From Salinilacustrithrix sp034522155 (GTDB lineage: Bacteria; Actinomycetota; Acidimicrobiia; Acidimicrobiales; Salinilacustritrichaceae), in contig JAXHLP010000006.1 in NCBI GenBank assembly GCA_034522155.1, positions 310,001-374,000 of the forward strand: a stretch of 64,000 bases of DNA, written 5' to 3'. The notes below the pieces were generated by a model that saw only the letters and a list, made by a program, of their open reading frames with translations, searched no databases and had not been told where the DNA came from. The position numbers and the translations under genes are program-made. Below are positions 9,401 to 18,110 of this stretch, one piece after another (the first letter of the stretch is position 1; every line of letters starts with the position of its first letter).

Positions 9401-10562
9401 GGGCCCGGTGCCACCTGATCCGGGCGGCATCCGTCGCACCCCGGCGGCCGCGGCCGTCGCGTTCGTCCGCCTCCTCCGTCAAGCAGGTCTGGCCACGCCC
9501 GTCGATGCCACGGCCAACTTCGTCGAGGCGCTCGACGTCGTCGACGTCGCCGAACCCGACGACGTGTACTGGGCGGGCCGAGCCACCCTCGTGCGACGAG
9601 AGGAGGACGTGGCGCCCTACGACATCGTCTTCGCCGGCTACTTCGGCGGTCGGCCGATCGAGCTCGAACCTCCGGAGGCCGCCGAGTCGGTGACCCTCGA
9701 GGTCGACGACCCCGATGCCGAGGACGCCGGTGCCGACGACGGCGACGACGACGGCGACACCCAGCAGGTGCGGTTCTCCCGCGTCGAGACGCTGCGGCGG
9801 GCCGATCTCGCCGACCTGACACCGGCCGAGCTCGCCGAGGCGTGGGCGCTGATCGACCGCATCCGGCTCACCGGTGCACGCCGGCCGTCGAGGCGCCGCC
9901 ACCGCGTCCGCCGGGGCGACATCGATCTGCGGCGGACCGTTCGTCATGCGCTTCGGACCGGTGGCGAGACCATCGTCCGCCCGTCCACGGGGCCGGGGGA
10001 GCGGTTCCGGCGCGTGGTCCTGCTCGTCGACGTGTCGGGTTCGATGGAGCCCTACGCCCGGGCCCTGCTGCGCTTCGCCCACGCTGCGGTCTCCGCCCGC
10101 TCCCGGATCGACGCGTTCGCGCTCGGCACCCGGCTCACGCGTCTGACCCGCGAGCTCGACCGCCGGGATCCGGACGATGCGCTCGACCGTGCCGCCGAGG
10201 CCATCGAGGACTTCTCGGGCGGCACCCGCCTGGGCGACGGCCTGCGACGATTCAACGACGAGTGGGGCGTCCGGGGCATGGCCCGGGGCGCCATCGTCGT
10301 GATCCTCTCCGACGGTTGGGACCGTGGCGATCCCGGCGATCTCGACGAGCAGATGGGCCGCCTCGGTCGGGTCGCCCACCGTGTCGTGTGGGTCAACCCG
10401 CTCAAGGCGACACCCGGCTACGCGCCGCTCGCACGGGGCATGGCGGCAGCACTTCCACACGTCGACGCCTTCGTCGAGGGACACAGCGTCGACGCCCTCG
10501 AGCGGCTGAGCAGCGTCGTGGCCGGCGAGGCGCCCCGGTTCCCGCCAACGGGCGGCCGGTAA
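9393..10562 (+). CDS. VWA-domain protein, CoxE-like
   Basis: A GTG at 9393 inside the end of the moxR gene is taken as the start (389 residues); GTG at 9408 is an alternative. The C-terminal half has a von Willebrand A domain with the MIDAS motif DVSGSM and later GGTRLGDGL and VILSDGWDRGD. The middle is acidic (runs of Asp around residues 107-125). CoxE proteins are partners of CoxD-type ATPases in maturation of molybdenum hydroxylases. Confidence 0.88.
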   Translation: MPEGPVPPDPGGIRRTPAAAAVAFVRLLRQAGLATPVDATANFVEALDVVDVAEPDDVYWAGRATLVRREEDVAPYDIVFAGYFGGRPIELEPPEAAESVTLEVDDPDAEDAGADDGDDDGDTQQVRFSRVETLRRADLADLTPAELAEAWALIDRIRLTGARRPSRRRHRVRRGDIDLRRTVRHALRTGGETIVRPSTGPGERFRRVVLLVDVSGSMEPYARALLRFAHAAVSARSRIDAFALGTRLTRLTRELDRRDPDDALDRAAEAIEDFSGGTRLGDGLRRFNDEWGVRGMARGAIVVILSDGWDRGDPGDLDEQMGRLGRVAHRVVWVNPLKATPGYAPLARGMAAALPHVDAFVEGHSVDALERLSSVVAGEAPRFPPTGGR

Positions 10563-10572
10563 GCTGGCCACG

Positions 10573-10887
10573 ATGCGCGAGATCCTCTCCGACCTCGACC
10601 GGTGGCGGACCCAGGGCACGCGTGCTGCCGTGGCGCGGGTCGTCGACGTCGAGGGCTCCGGGCCTCGCCAACCGGGCGCCGCCATGGCGGTCAACGAGCA
10701 CGGCGAGGTCGTCGGCTCGGTGTCCGGTGGCTGTGTCGAGGGCGCGGTCGTCACCGAGGCGCTCGACATCATCGGCTCCGGGGACCGCCGGGTCGTCACC
10801 TTTGGCTATTCCGACGACGACGCGTTCGCGGTCGGGCTCACGTGCGGGGGCACGATCCACCTGTTCATCGAGCCGCTCGACTGGTGA
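10573..10887 (+). CDS. XdhC/CoxI N-terminal domain protein
   Basis: This short protein of 104 residues consists only of the XdhC_CoxI domain. It has the phrases ARVVDVEGSGPRQPGAAM and GSVSGGCVEGAVV, and ends with LTCGGTIHLFIEPL, where the conserved Cys-Gly-Gly lies. In this family the domain binds Moco and loads it, sulfurated, into xanthine-dehydrogenase-type enzymes. It has its own stop and is followed 13 bases later by a second, longer XdhC gene, so I read the two as separate proteins and not one broken gene. Confidence 0.88.
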   Translation: MREILSDLDRWRTQGTRAAVARVVDVEGSGPRQPGAAMAVNEHGEVVGSVSGGCVEGAVVTEALDIIGSGDRRVVTFGYSDDDAFAVGLTCGGTIHLFIEPLDW

Positions 10888-10900
10888 CCCGGGTGGCGCG

Positions 10901-11680
10901 GTGACGCTCTTCGACGATCTCCACGCGGCGATCCACGCCGAGCAACCCGCGGCGCTGGCCACCGTCATCGACGGGCCGAGCATCGGCGCCAAGCTGCTGG
11001 TGCGACCCGACACCGACCCGCAGGGTTCGCTCGGCGATCCCGATCTCGATCGCGTCGTCGCCCGCGACACCCTGGGCGAGCTGGCCGCGGGGAGCTCGAT
11101 CGTCCGCCACTACGGCGAGCACGGCGAGGCCCGCGAGCAGGCCGTGTCGGTGTTCATCGAGTCGTTCGCCGCACCGCCCCAGCTCCTGGTGTTCGGCGCG
11201 GTCGACTTCACCGGCGCGCTCGTGCGCCTCGGCCGGGTGCTCGGCTATCGCACCACGGTCTGCGACGCCCGCGAGGTCTTCGCCACCAAGGCCCGCTTCC
11301 CGTTCGCCGACGACGTGGTCGTCGACTGGCCCCACCGGCTCCTCGATCGGGTGGGATCCGATCTGGGGCCTCGCGACGCCGTCTGCGTCCTCACCCACGA
11401 CCCCAAGTTCGACGTGCCCGCCGTGATCGCCGCGCTCGAGACCGAGGTCGGCTACCTCGGGGCCATGGGGTCCCGACGCACCACCGACGACCGCAACCGC
11501 CGGCTGCGCGAGGAGGGGGTCACCGGCGAGCAGATCGCCCGCATCATGGCGCCGATCGGCCTCGACCTCGGTGCCCGCACACCCGAAGAGACCGCGGTGT
11601 CGATCCTCGCCGAGATCATCGCCTCCCGCACCGACCGGCCGGCGCCCTCACTGCGCGACGCCGAAGGCTCGATCCACTAG
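10901..11680 (+). CDS. XdhC family protein with Rossmann-like C-terminal domain (CoxF-like)
   Basis: The product from GTG 10901 is 259 residues. The first 90 residues hold a divergent XdhC-type domain (ALATVIDGPSIGAKLLVRPD). The C-terminal XdhC_C domain is clear: LLVFGAVDFTGALVRLGRVLGYRTTVCD, then VLTHDPKFD and the closing YLGAMGSRRTTDDR and GLDLGARTPEE. Together with the preceding 104-residue protein it makes the two-part XdhC/CoxI system that delivers Moco to molybdenum hydroxylases. Confidence 0.88.
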   Translation: MTLFDDLHAAIHAEQPAALATVIDGPSIGAKLLVRPDTDPQGSLGDPDLDRVVARDTLGELAAGSSIVRHYGEHGEAREQAVSVFIESFAAPPQLLVFGAVDFTGALVRLGRVLGYRTTVCDAREVFATKARFPFADDVVVDWPHRLLDRVGSDLGPRDAVCVLTHDPKFDVPAVIAALETEVGYLGAMGSRRTTDDRNRRLREEGVTGEQIARIMAPIGLDLGARTPEETAVSILAEIIASRTDRPAPSLRDAEGSIH

Positions 11681-11688
11681 CGGCGTCG

Positions 11689-12057
11689 TCACGGGCGTGC
11701 CGCAGCCCGGGTGCCGAGGTAGGTCGCGAACGCCGCGGCACCAGCGGCGGGCACCACGGCTCGCCACGGCAGGTAGCCCTTGAGGCCCGCAGCCAGCGCG
11801 GCGACCGTGTCGGCTGCGTCCACGGGCACGGCTCGAGCCGCCAGCTCCTGCTCGTCGAGGCCGGGAGCGGGCATGAGGAACGGCGATGCCATGTACAGCT
11901 CGCGGGCGCCGAACAAGCGGGCCAGGTAGGGCGCGGCCGGGTTGGCGTCGACGTCGATGCCGAACACCTTGCCGGTCACCCGGGGCGCGAGGAGCGTCCC
12001 CACGCCGAGGGCGGTCCGGATCAATGCGAGCGTCCGACGGGCGGAGAGTGGATCCAT
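11689..12057 (-). CDS. Small membrane protein, DUF4267-like
   Basis: This 122-residue protein has three or four hydrophobic segments (about residues 12-28, 43-60, 80-92 and 98-115) and the phrase LGVGTLLAPRVTGKVFGIDVD, which resembles DUF4267-type proteins. No function is known. It is convergent with the XdhC gene and divergent from the carotenoid oxygenase. The 92 bases upstream to 12149 hold both start regions. Confidence 0.65.
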   Translation of the reverse strand: MDPLSARRTLALIRTALGVGTLLAPRVTGKVFGIDVDANPAAPYLARLFGARELYMASPFLMPAPGLDEQELAARAVPVDAADTVAALAAGLKGYLPWRAVVPAAGAAAFATYLGTRAAARP

Positions 12058-12149
12058 GGCGCCGATCGTGCCACGCAGCCCCGCGACGTGCTTGACGCTC
12101 CGACTCCGATGGTCCAGAATGGATGGTTAATCGACCGAGAGGGGACCTC

Positions 12150-13532
12150 ATGTCCGTCACCGACGATCTCCGCACCAGCACGAACCCGTACCTGGCCGGC
12201 AACTTCGCGCCGTTGCCCGAAGAGACCACGGCACATGATCTGTCGGTCGTGCAGGGTGAGCTGCCCGAGGAGCTCACCGGCCGCTACCTGCGCATCGGTC
12301 CCAACCCCGTCGACCCCGATCCGGACACGTATCACTGGTTCACCGGCGCGGGCATGGTCCACGGCATCCGCCTCGACGGTGGCCGGGCCGAGTGGTACCG
12401 GAGCCGGTTCGTGCGGGCCGGCCAGCTTCTCGAGCAGATGGGTTGGGACGATCCGGGTGGGCCTGAAGGGCCCATGCAGTTCTCACCGAACACCAACGTG
12501 ATCGGTCTCGCCGGGCGCACCTTCGCCATCGTGGAGGCCGGGGCCAACCCGGTGGAGCTCACCGACGAACTGGAGACCGTCGGGCGGGTCGACTTCCGAG
12601 GAACCGGCGCCACGGGCATCGAGGGTCCGTTCTCCGCCCATCCCAAGCGCGACCCCGACACCGGCGACCTGCATGTCGCGGCCTATTACTGGGGATGGGG
12701 CGAGCAGGTGCAGTACCAGATCATCGGGGCCGATGGGGTGGTGAAGCACACCGCCGACATCCCGGTGCCGGGCAGTCCGATGATGCACGACATCTCGATC
12801 ACCGAGACCCATGCCGTGCTCTACGACCTGCCGGTGCTCTTCGACTTCGAGATGGCCGCCGCCGGTACCGGTCTGCCCTACCGGTGGAACGACGACTACG
12901 GCGCCCGGGTCGGTGTGCTCCCCAAGGGTGGGACCGCCGATCAGGTGACCTGGTACGAGGTCGAGCCCTGCTACGTGTTCCACCCGATGAACGCCCACGA
13001 CCTGCCCGACGGCCGGATCGTGCTCGACGTGGTCCGGCATCCGTCGATGTTCCGCACCGACCTCCGCGGCCCCAACGAGGGGAACCCCACGCTCGACCGG
13101 TGGACCGTCGATCCCACTACCGGCACGGTCACCGAGGAGCGCCTCACCGACCACCCGCTCGAGTTGCCCCGCGTCGACGAGCGCCTCGTGGGCAAGCAGG
13201 CCCGCTACGGCTACGCCACGACCTTCGACGGCTCGTCGGGCGAACTCGACTTCGGTCCGTCGCTGCGCTGGGACGGCCACCACCGCACCCACCAGCTCCA
13301 CGACTACGGGCCCGGTCGCGTCTCCCAGGAGCCGGTGTTCGTGCCCCGTACCGACGACGCCGCCGAGGACGACGGCTGGATCATCTCGGTCGTCTACGAC
13401 CGGACGGACGACTCCAGCCAGCTCGTGCTGTTGCATGGTCAGGACTTCACCGGCGAACCGGCCTGCACCATCCAGCTGCCCAATCGGGTGCCCTTCGGCT
13501 TCCACGGCAACTGGGTTCCTGACCCGGCGTAG
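12150..13532 (+). CDS. Carotenoid oxygenase (RPE65/CCD family)
   Basis: The enzyme is a non-heme iron carotenoid cleavage dioxygenase of 460 residues. The four iron-binding His are visible in their usual settings: H164 (SAHPK), H213 (MMHDIS), H278 (VFHPMN) and H452 (GFHGNW). The N-terminal NPYLAGNFAP and RIGPNP motifs are typical. ATG 12150 is preferred over ATG 12123 because a GAGAGGGGA ribosome site lies just before it. The substrate may be an apocarotenoid or a lignin stilbene. Its location between Moco-related genes gives no clue. Confidence 0.93.
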   Translation: MSVTDDLRTSTNPYLAGNFAPLPEETTAHDLSVVQGELPEELTGRYLRIGPNPVDPDPDTYHWFTGAGMVHGIRLDGGRAEWYRSRFVRAGQLLEQMGWDDPGGPEGPMQFSPNTNVIGLAGRTFAIVEAGANPVELTDELETVGRVDFRGTGATGIEGPFSAHPKRDPDTGDLHVAAYYWGWGEQVQYQIIGADGVVKHTADIPVPGSPMMHDISITETHAVLYDLPVLFDFEMAAAGTGLPYRWNDDYGARVGVLPKGGTADQVTWYEVEPCYVFHPMNAHDLPDGRIVLDVVRHPSMFRTDLRGPNEGNPTLDRWTVDPTTGTVTEERLTDHPLELPRVDERLVGKQARYGYATTFDGSSGELDFGPSLRWDGHHRTHQLHDYGPGRVSQEPVFVPRTDDAAEDDGWIISVVYDRTDDSSQLVLLHGQDFTGEPACTIQLPNRVPFGFHGNWVPDPA

Positions 13533-13571
13533 CGAACCGCAAGCCAGCCTCGCCGCGGCAGACTCGCGGGG

Positions 13572-14123
13572 ATGACCGCCGCCGTGCTGCTCGCTGCCGG
13601 GGAGGGAAGTCGCTTCGACGGCGACACCCCGAAGCTGCTCGCGCCCCTTCGGGGCCGCACCGTGCTGGAGCACGCGCTCGACGCCGTCTGCGGATCGGGA
13701 CTCGACGTCTACGTCGTGACGGGCGCGGCGGACGTCGACGACGTCCTCCCCGACGGCGTGACCGTGGTGCACAACGAGTCCTGGGATGATGGCCAGGCCG
13801 TGTCCGTACGAGCCGGCATCACGGCGGCGAGCAGGGACGGCCACGACGCGGTGGTCGTCGGCCTCGGCGACCAACCCTTCGTCACCGCGGCTGCATGGCG
13901 GGCGGTGGCCGACGCCGCCGCGCCGATCGCCGTGGCCACCTACGAGGGCGAGCGCGGCAATCCGGTGCGCCTCGCCGCCGAGGTCTGGGATCTGCTCCCG
14001 GCCTTCGGTGACGAGGTCGGCCGTGCCGTCATCAGGAGTCGTCCCGACCTGGTCCGGCCGGTACCGTGCGCCGGAGACGCAACCGACATCGACACCCTGG
14101 AGGACCTCCACCGATGGAGCTGA
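13572..14123 (+). CDS. MobA-like NTP transferase (molybdenum cofactor cytidylyl/guanylyltransferase type)
   Basis: This protein of 183 residues has the nucleotidyltransferase signature LLAAGEGSRFDGDTPKLL at the N-terminus and GLGDQPFV as the metal-binding motif. GNPVRL is the later conserved segment. The closest functional group is MocA, which makes the cytosine dinucleotide form of Moco used by CO dehydrogenase and other hydroxylases. Its neighbours (XdhC pair, coxG) agree with that. CTP versus GTP preference is not proven. Its stop overlaps the coxG start by ten bases. Confidence 0.87.
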   Translation: MTAAVLLAAGEGSRFDGDTPKLLAPLRGRTVLEHALDAVCGSGLDVYVVTGAADVDDVLPDGVTVVHNESWDDGQAVSVRAGITAASRDGHDAVVVGLGDQPFVTAAAWRAVADAAAPIAVATYEGERGNPVRLAAEVWDLLPAFGDEVGRAVIRSRPDLVRPVPCAGDATDIDTLEDLHRWS

Positions 14124-14800
14124 CCAACGAGTTCACCGTCCCCGTCCCCGTGGAGCGGGCATGGGAGGTGCTGAACGACGTGGAGCTCATCGCGCCGTGC
14201 CTGCCTGGCGCGCAGCTACAGGAGATCGAGGATGACGAGTACCGCGGCACCGTGAAGGTGAAGGTCGGCCCGATCACCGCCCAGTACAAGGGCGCGGCCA
14301 CGTTCCAGGAGCAGGACGAAGCCAACCGCAAGATCGTGCTCAAGGCCGAGGGGCGCGACACGCGCGGTCAGGGCAGCGCCAGCGCCATCATCACCGCGAC
14401 GATGAACGAGACCGATGGGTCCACCCACGTCAAGGTCGACAGCGACGTCACGATCAAGGGGAAGGTCGCCCAGTTCGGTCGCGGCATGATCGCCGAGGTC
14501 AGCTCGAACCTGCTCACCCAGTTCGTCGAATGCCTCGAGACCAAGCTCGAAGGCGAGCCGGAAGCCAGCTCGCCGGGCTCTGACGACACCCCCGAGACCG
14601 TCGGCGATCCGGCTGCCGAGGCCGCCAGGTCCGACAGCAGCTCGCCCGGGGTACGCAAGGTCGAGTCGGCCGAGGCGGCACCGGTCAACCTGCTCGACAG
14701 CGCGGGCGCGCCCGTCGCCAAGCGGGCCGCTCCGATCGCGATCCTCGTCATCGTGCTGCTCCTGCTCGGCTGGCGCCGTGCCGCCAGGCGCCGCAGCTGA
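14114..14800 (+). CDS. coxG: CoxG-like SRPBCC protein with C-terminal membrane anchor
   Basis: The first 150 residues are a CoxG-type SRPBCC domain: FTVPVPVERAWEVLNDVE, CLPGAQLQEIEDDEYRG, and SDVTIKGKVAQFGRGMI. A Ser/Glu-rich linker follows, then a hydrophobic segment at about residues 205-222 and a basic RRAARRRS end. CoxG anchors CO dehydrogenase to the membrane in Oligotropha, and this layout fits such a tether. No hydroxylase subunit is encoded in the window, so its client must lie elsewhere. Confidence 0.9.
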   Translation: MELTNEFTVPVPVERAWEVLNDVELIAPCLPGAQLQEIEDDEYRGTVKVKVGPITAQYKGAATFQEQDEANRKIVLKAEGRDTRGQGSASAIITATMNETDGSTHVKVDSDVTIKGKVAQFGRGMIAEVSSNLLTQFVECLETKLEGEPEASSPGSDDTPETVGDPAAEAARSDSSSPGVRKVESAEAAPVNLLDSAGAPVAKRAAPIAILVIVLLLLGWRRAARRRS

Positions 14801-14823
14801 CGCTGACGACACCGGGGCACGAC

Positions 14824-15279
14824 GTGGCCAGCGCGGACGACGTCGCCGCCGTCCGGGAGCTCCTCGGTCGCGCCCCGCAGGCGGACTTCGACGTCGTCGT
14901 CCGCGACGACGCCGGTGCGCCCGTCGTGATCCGCAACGCACCCCTGCTCGACGACGGGACGCCCATGCCGACCCGGTACTGGCTGGTGGGTACCGAGGAC
15001 CGGGTCATGATCGCCCGCCTCGAGTCGGCCGGGCTCATCGACGTGGCCGAGGCCGAGATCGGCGACGCCGCCCTCGACGCTGCCCACGCCGACTACGCGG
15101 CCGAGCGCGACGCCGAGCTTCCCCCGGGCTACTCGGGCCCAGTGCCCATCGGCGGCGTCGGGGGCACCCGTCGGGGCATCAAGTGCTTCCACGCCCACTG
15201 GGCGTGGTACCTCGCCGGCGGGCGCGACCCGGTGGGTGTCTGGATCGAGGAACGGCTGGCCGCCGATGCACCGGTCTGA
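14824..15279 (+). CDS. DUF501 family protein
   Basis: The start is GTG 14824, giving 151 residues. TRYWLVGTEDRVMIARLESAG and the C-terminal GGTRRGIKCFHAHWAWYLAGG, with its Cys and two His, are the DUF501 hallmarks. In actinobacteria DUF501 usually sits between ftsB and ppx downstream of eno. Here ppx follows directly but eno and ftsB are missing upstream. The function is unknown; the Cys/His cluster suggests metal binding. Confidence 0.9.
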   Translation: MASADDVAAVRELLGRAPQADFDVVVRDDAGAPVVIRNAPLLDDGTPMPTRYWLVGTEDRVMIARLESAGLIDVAEAEIGDAALDAAHADYAAERDAELPPGYSGPVPIGGVGGTRRGIKCFHAHWAWYLAGGRDPVGVWIEERLAADAPV

Positions 15280-15333
15280 CCGGTGGGGCGTACGGGTTTC
15301 CACCCGTCCGCAGGGGCTTGGCAAGGTTGTGTC

Positions 15334-16260
15334 GTGAGTGTCCCGGTCTTCGCCGCCATCGACTGCGGCACCAACTCGACCCGACTCCTCGTGACCCGTG
15401 GTGCCGGTGCCGACAAACAGGCATTGGCCAGGGAGAACACCATCACCCGCCTCGGTCGCGGCGTCGACGCCAGCGGTCGGCTCGACCCCGCATCGATCGA
15501 GCACACCATCGACGTCCTCCGACGCTACCGGGCGATCATGGACGGGCACGGAGCCGCGCCTGAGCGGCTGCGCATCACGGCCACGTCCGCCGCACGCGAC
15601 GCCACGAACCGCGACGACTTCTTCGACGCCGCCGAGGCGATCGTGGGGGTCCGGCCCGAGCTGCTGTCGGGCGACGCCGAGGCCCACCTGTCCTTCCTCG
15701 GAGCCACGGCCGAGCTCGATCCCGACGACGGACCGTTCCTGGTGGTCGACATCGGGGGCGGGTCGACCGAGTTCATCGTCGGGACGACGGAGGTCGACGC
15801 CGCACGTTCGATCGACATCGGCTGCGTCCGCTTCACCGAGCAGTTCATCGAGCACGACCCGCCCGCGCCCGAGGAGCTCCACGCCTGCATCTCGGTCGCG
15901 ACGCAGTGGCTCGACGAGATCTCCCGGGAGCTGCCGGGCATGACCGGGGCCGCGACGTTCGTCGGCCTGGCGGGGACGGTCACCACGATCGCTGCGGTGG
16001 AGATCGGCCTCGATGCGTGGGACCGCGACGCCATCCACCACTTCCACCTCACGCGGGAGGCGGTGGAGGACGTGTTCCGGACCCTCGCCACCGAGAATCT
16101 CGAGGACCGCAAGCACAATCCCGGGCTCGAAGATGCGCGCGCCGACGTGATCGTGGCCGGTGCCTGCATCCTCGTCGCCATCGTCCGCTGGCTCGACGCC
16201 GAGAAGTGTCTCGTGTCCGAGGCTGACATCCTCGACGGTCTCGTCGCTTCGATGGCCTGA
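15334..16260 (+). CDS. ppx: Exopolyphosphatase / pppGpp phosphohydrolase (Ppx/GppA)
   Basis: The protein has 308 residues from GTG 15334. It shows the ASKHA phosphate loop DCGTNSTRLLV at the N-terminus and the second loop LVVDIGGGSTEFIVG near residue 140. Further conserved parts are GLAGTVTTIAAVE and the metal-linked RADVIVAGACIL near the end. It removes terminal phosphate from polyphosphate or pppGpp; the short two-domain length is the usual actinobacterial form. A PPK2-type kinase at 44.2 kb is the other polyphosphate gene in the window. Confidence 0.93.
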   Translation: MSVPVFAAIDCGTNSTRLLVTRGAGADKQALARENTITRLGRGVDASGRLDPASIEHTIDVLRRYRAIMDGHGAAPERLRITATSAARDATNRDDFFDAAEAIVGVRPELLSGDAEAHLSFLGATAELDPDDGPFLVVDIGGGSTEFIVGTTEVDAARSIDIGCVRFTEQFIEHDPPAPEELHACISVATQWLDEISRELPGMTGAATFVGLAGTVTTIAAVEIGLDAWDRDAIHHFHLTREAVEDVFRTLATENLEDRKHNPGLEDARADVIVAGACILVAIVRWLDAEKCLVSEADILDGLVASMA

Positions 16261-16287
16261 CCGTGTTGTCGAAACACTCCTAGTCTC

Positions 16288-17376
16288 TTGGCCGTGCCGC
16301 TGTCCGATCGCACCCTCATGGGCCCGGGCCCGTGCAACCCGTATCCCGAGGCGATCGAGGCGCTCACGCGTCCGATGCTCGGGCACCTCGATCCCGAGTT
16401 CCTCGCGCTGCTCGACGACGTGTGCGCCCGGCTCCGGGTGCTCTTCGGGACCGAGAACGCCCTCACCATCCCCATCAGCGGGACCGGCTCCGCCGGCATG
16501 GAGACCTGCATCGTCAACGTGCTCGGGCCCGGCGACGTCGCGGTCATCGGCGTGAACGGCGTGTTCGGCAACCGCATGTGCGAGGTGGCTGCCCGCACGG
16601 GCGCCGAGGTCGTCCGCGTCGACTTCGACTGGGGTGCGCCCGTCACCACCGAGCGGCTGCTCGACGCCCATCCCTCGCCGACCCTCATCGGCATGGTCCA
16701 CGCCGAGACCTCCACCGGCGCCCGGTCCGACATCGCCGAGCTCGGCTCCGGCAAGGGCGACGCGCTCCTGCTCGTCGACTGCGTCACCTCGTTGGGCGGG
16801 ATCGACTTCCGAGCCGACGACTGGGGCGTCGACCTCGCCTACAGCGGAACCCAGAAGTGCCTCGGCGTGCCCCCCGGACTGTCGCCGGTCACCGTCTCCG
16901 ACCGGGCCCGCGACCGCTTCGTCGAACGCAGCCAGTCCTGGTACCTCGACCTGCGCCTCATCGGCAACTACGTCGGTACCCCCGGTGCCACCCGCGCCTA
17001 CCACCACACCGCCCCGATCTCGATGATCCAGTCGTTGCGCGGCGGGCTCGTCGCCATCGAGGACGAGGGGTTCGACGCGGTGATCGAGCGTCATGCCGAC
17101 TGCGGCGCCGCCGTCCAGGAGGGGCTGCAGAAGCTGGGCTTCGAGCTCTTCGCCGAGGAGGGGCACCGACTGCCCCAGCTCACCTCGGTGCTCGTCCCGG
17201 ACGGCATCGACGAGGCCGCGGTCCGATCCGAGTTGCTGGCCACGTACGGGCTGGAGATCGGCGGCGGGCTCGGTGAGTACGCCGGCAAGGTCTGGCGCAT
17301 CGGCTGCATGGGGCACACGGCTCGTCGTCGCAACGTCGCGACGCTCCTCGCCGCGCTCGGCGAGCTCATGGGCTGA
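16288..17376 (+). CDS. Class V aminotransferase (alanine/serine-glyoxylate type)
   Basis: This PLP enzyme of about 362 residues begins with LMGPGPCNPYPEAIEAL, a hallmark of alanine-glyoxylate and serine-pyruvate aminotransferases. The PLP lysine lies in SGTQKCLG (K190 counted from TTG 16288). DCVTSLGG supplies the Asp that contacts the PLP ring. The start is TTG 16288 or GTG 16294. The most likely reaction is amino transfer from alanine or serine to glyoxylate. Its stop overlaps the ATG of the acetyltransferase gene by one base. Confidence 0.92.
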   Translation: MAVPLSDRTLMGPGPCNPYPEAIEALTRPMLGHLDPEFLALLDDVCARLRVLFGTENALTIPISGTGSAGMETCIVNVLGPGDVAVIGVNGVFGNRMCEVAARTGAEVVRVDFDWGAPVTTERLLDAHPSPTLIGMVHAETSTGARSDIAELGSGKGDALLLVDCVTSLGGIDFRADDWGVDLAYSGTQKCLGVPPGLSPVTVSDRARDRFVERSQSWYLDLRLIGNYVGTPGATRAYHHTAPISMIQSLRGGLVAIEDEGFDAVIERHADCGAAVQEGLQKLGFELFAEEGHRLPQLTSVLVPDGIDEAAVRSELLATYGLEIGGGLGEYAGKVWRIGCMGHTARRRNVATLLAALGELMG

Positions 17377-17990
17377 TGGTCGCCCGCACCACGACCCAGG
17401 TCCGCCTGCTCGGCCGACGGGTGGTCCTGCGGCCCCTCGTCCCGACCGACTTCGACCAGTGGCGCGAGGTGCGCCGCCACAACACGGACTGGCTGACGAA
17501 GTGGGAGCCACAACGCGTCCCGGGCCAGGCCGACGTGATCGAGCACCGCGACGCGTTTTCGTCGCGGTGCTCGGCCCGGGCACGCGAGTGGCAGCTCGGG
17601 ACGGGATTCGGATTCGGGGTGTTCACCCACGACGGCAGCCTCGTCGGCGAGATCAACCTGTCGTCGGTGCAGCGCGGACCGTTCCAGAACGCCTACGTCG
17701 GCTACTGGATCGATCAGCGTCATGCCGGCCGGGGTCTGACGCCGGAGGCGCTGGTGGTGTCGATGCAGTACGCGTTCGACGAGATCGGCCTCCACCGCCT
17801 GCAGATCGCCATCATCCCGCGCAACGGCGCCAGCAGGCGGGTGGTCGACAAGCTCGCGTTGCGCGAGGAGGGCCTGGCGCTGCGGTACCTCGAGATCGAC
17901 GGGGTGTGGGAGGACCACGTCCGCTACGCGATCACGTCCGAGGAGTGGGAGGCCCGGCGCGACGAGCTGGTGCAGGCGTGGATCGCCTGA
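17376..17990 (+). CDS. GNAT N-acetyltransferase, RimJ/RimL type
   Basis: This 204-residue acetyltransferase starts with GRRVVLRPLVPTDFDQWREVR. The acetyl-CoA site region is VGYWIDQRHAGRGLTPEALV, followed by GLHRLQIAIIPRNGASRRVVDKLALREEG. That order is typical of RimJ/RimL enzymes, which acetylate ribosomal protein N-termini or small amines. The acceptor is unknown. It is coupled to the aminotransferase by a TGATG overlap. Confidence 0.9.
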   Translation: MVARTTTQVRLLGRRVVLRPLVPTDFDQWREVRRHNTDWLTKWEPQRVPGQADVIEHRDAFSSRCSARAREWQLGTGFGFGVFTHDGSLVGEINLSSVQRGPFQNAYVGYWIDQRHAGRGLTPEALVVSMQYAFDEIGLHRLQIAIIPRNGASRRVVDKLALREEGLALRYLEIDGVWEDHVRYAITSEEWEARRDELVQAWIA

Positions 17991-18110
17991 ACCGCGTCGC
18001 GGTCGCGACGGTGACGAGCGCGTCGCCCGAGACGGGCTCGTCGTCCCCTCCATCGGATGCTGTCGATCGTCGAGCGGTCGTTCACGCTGGACGAGTCGTG
18101 GTCCTCGAAG

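Noticed and set aside
10573..11680. A single xdhC gene split by a frameshift
   Set aside because: The first part ends exactly after its domain, and the second has its own XdhC-type N-terminal domain and GTG start. Paired xdhC/coxI genes are known.
14368..17583. Very long open frame on the minus strand (over 1000 codons)
   Set aside because: It is antisense to coxG, DUF501, ppx and the aminotransferase, all of which have strong family motifs. Its translation is low-complexity Arg/Gly/Asp typical of shadow frames in GC-rich DNA.
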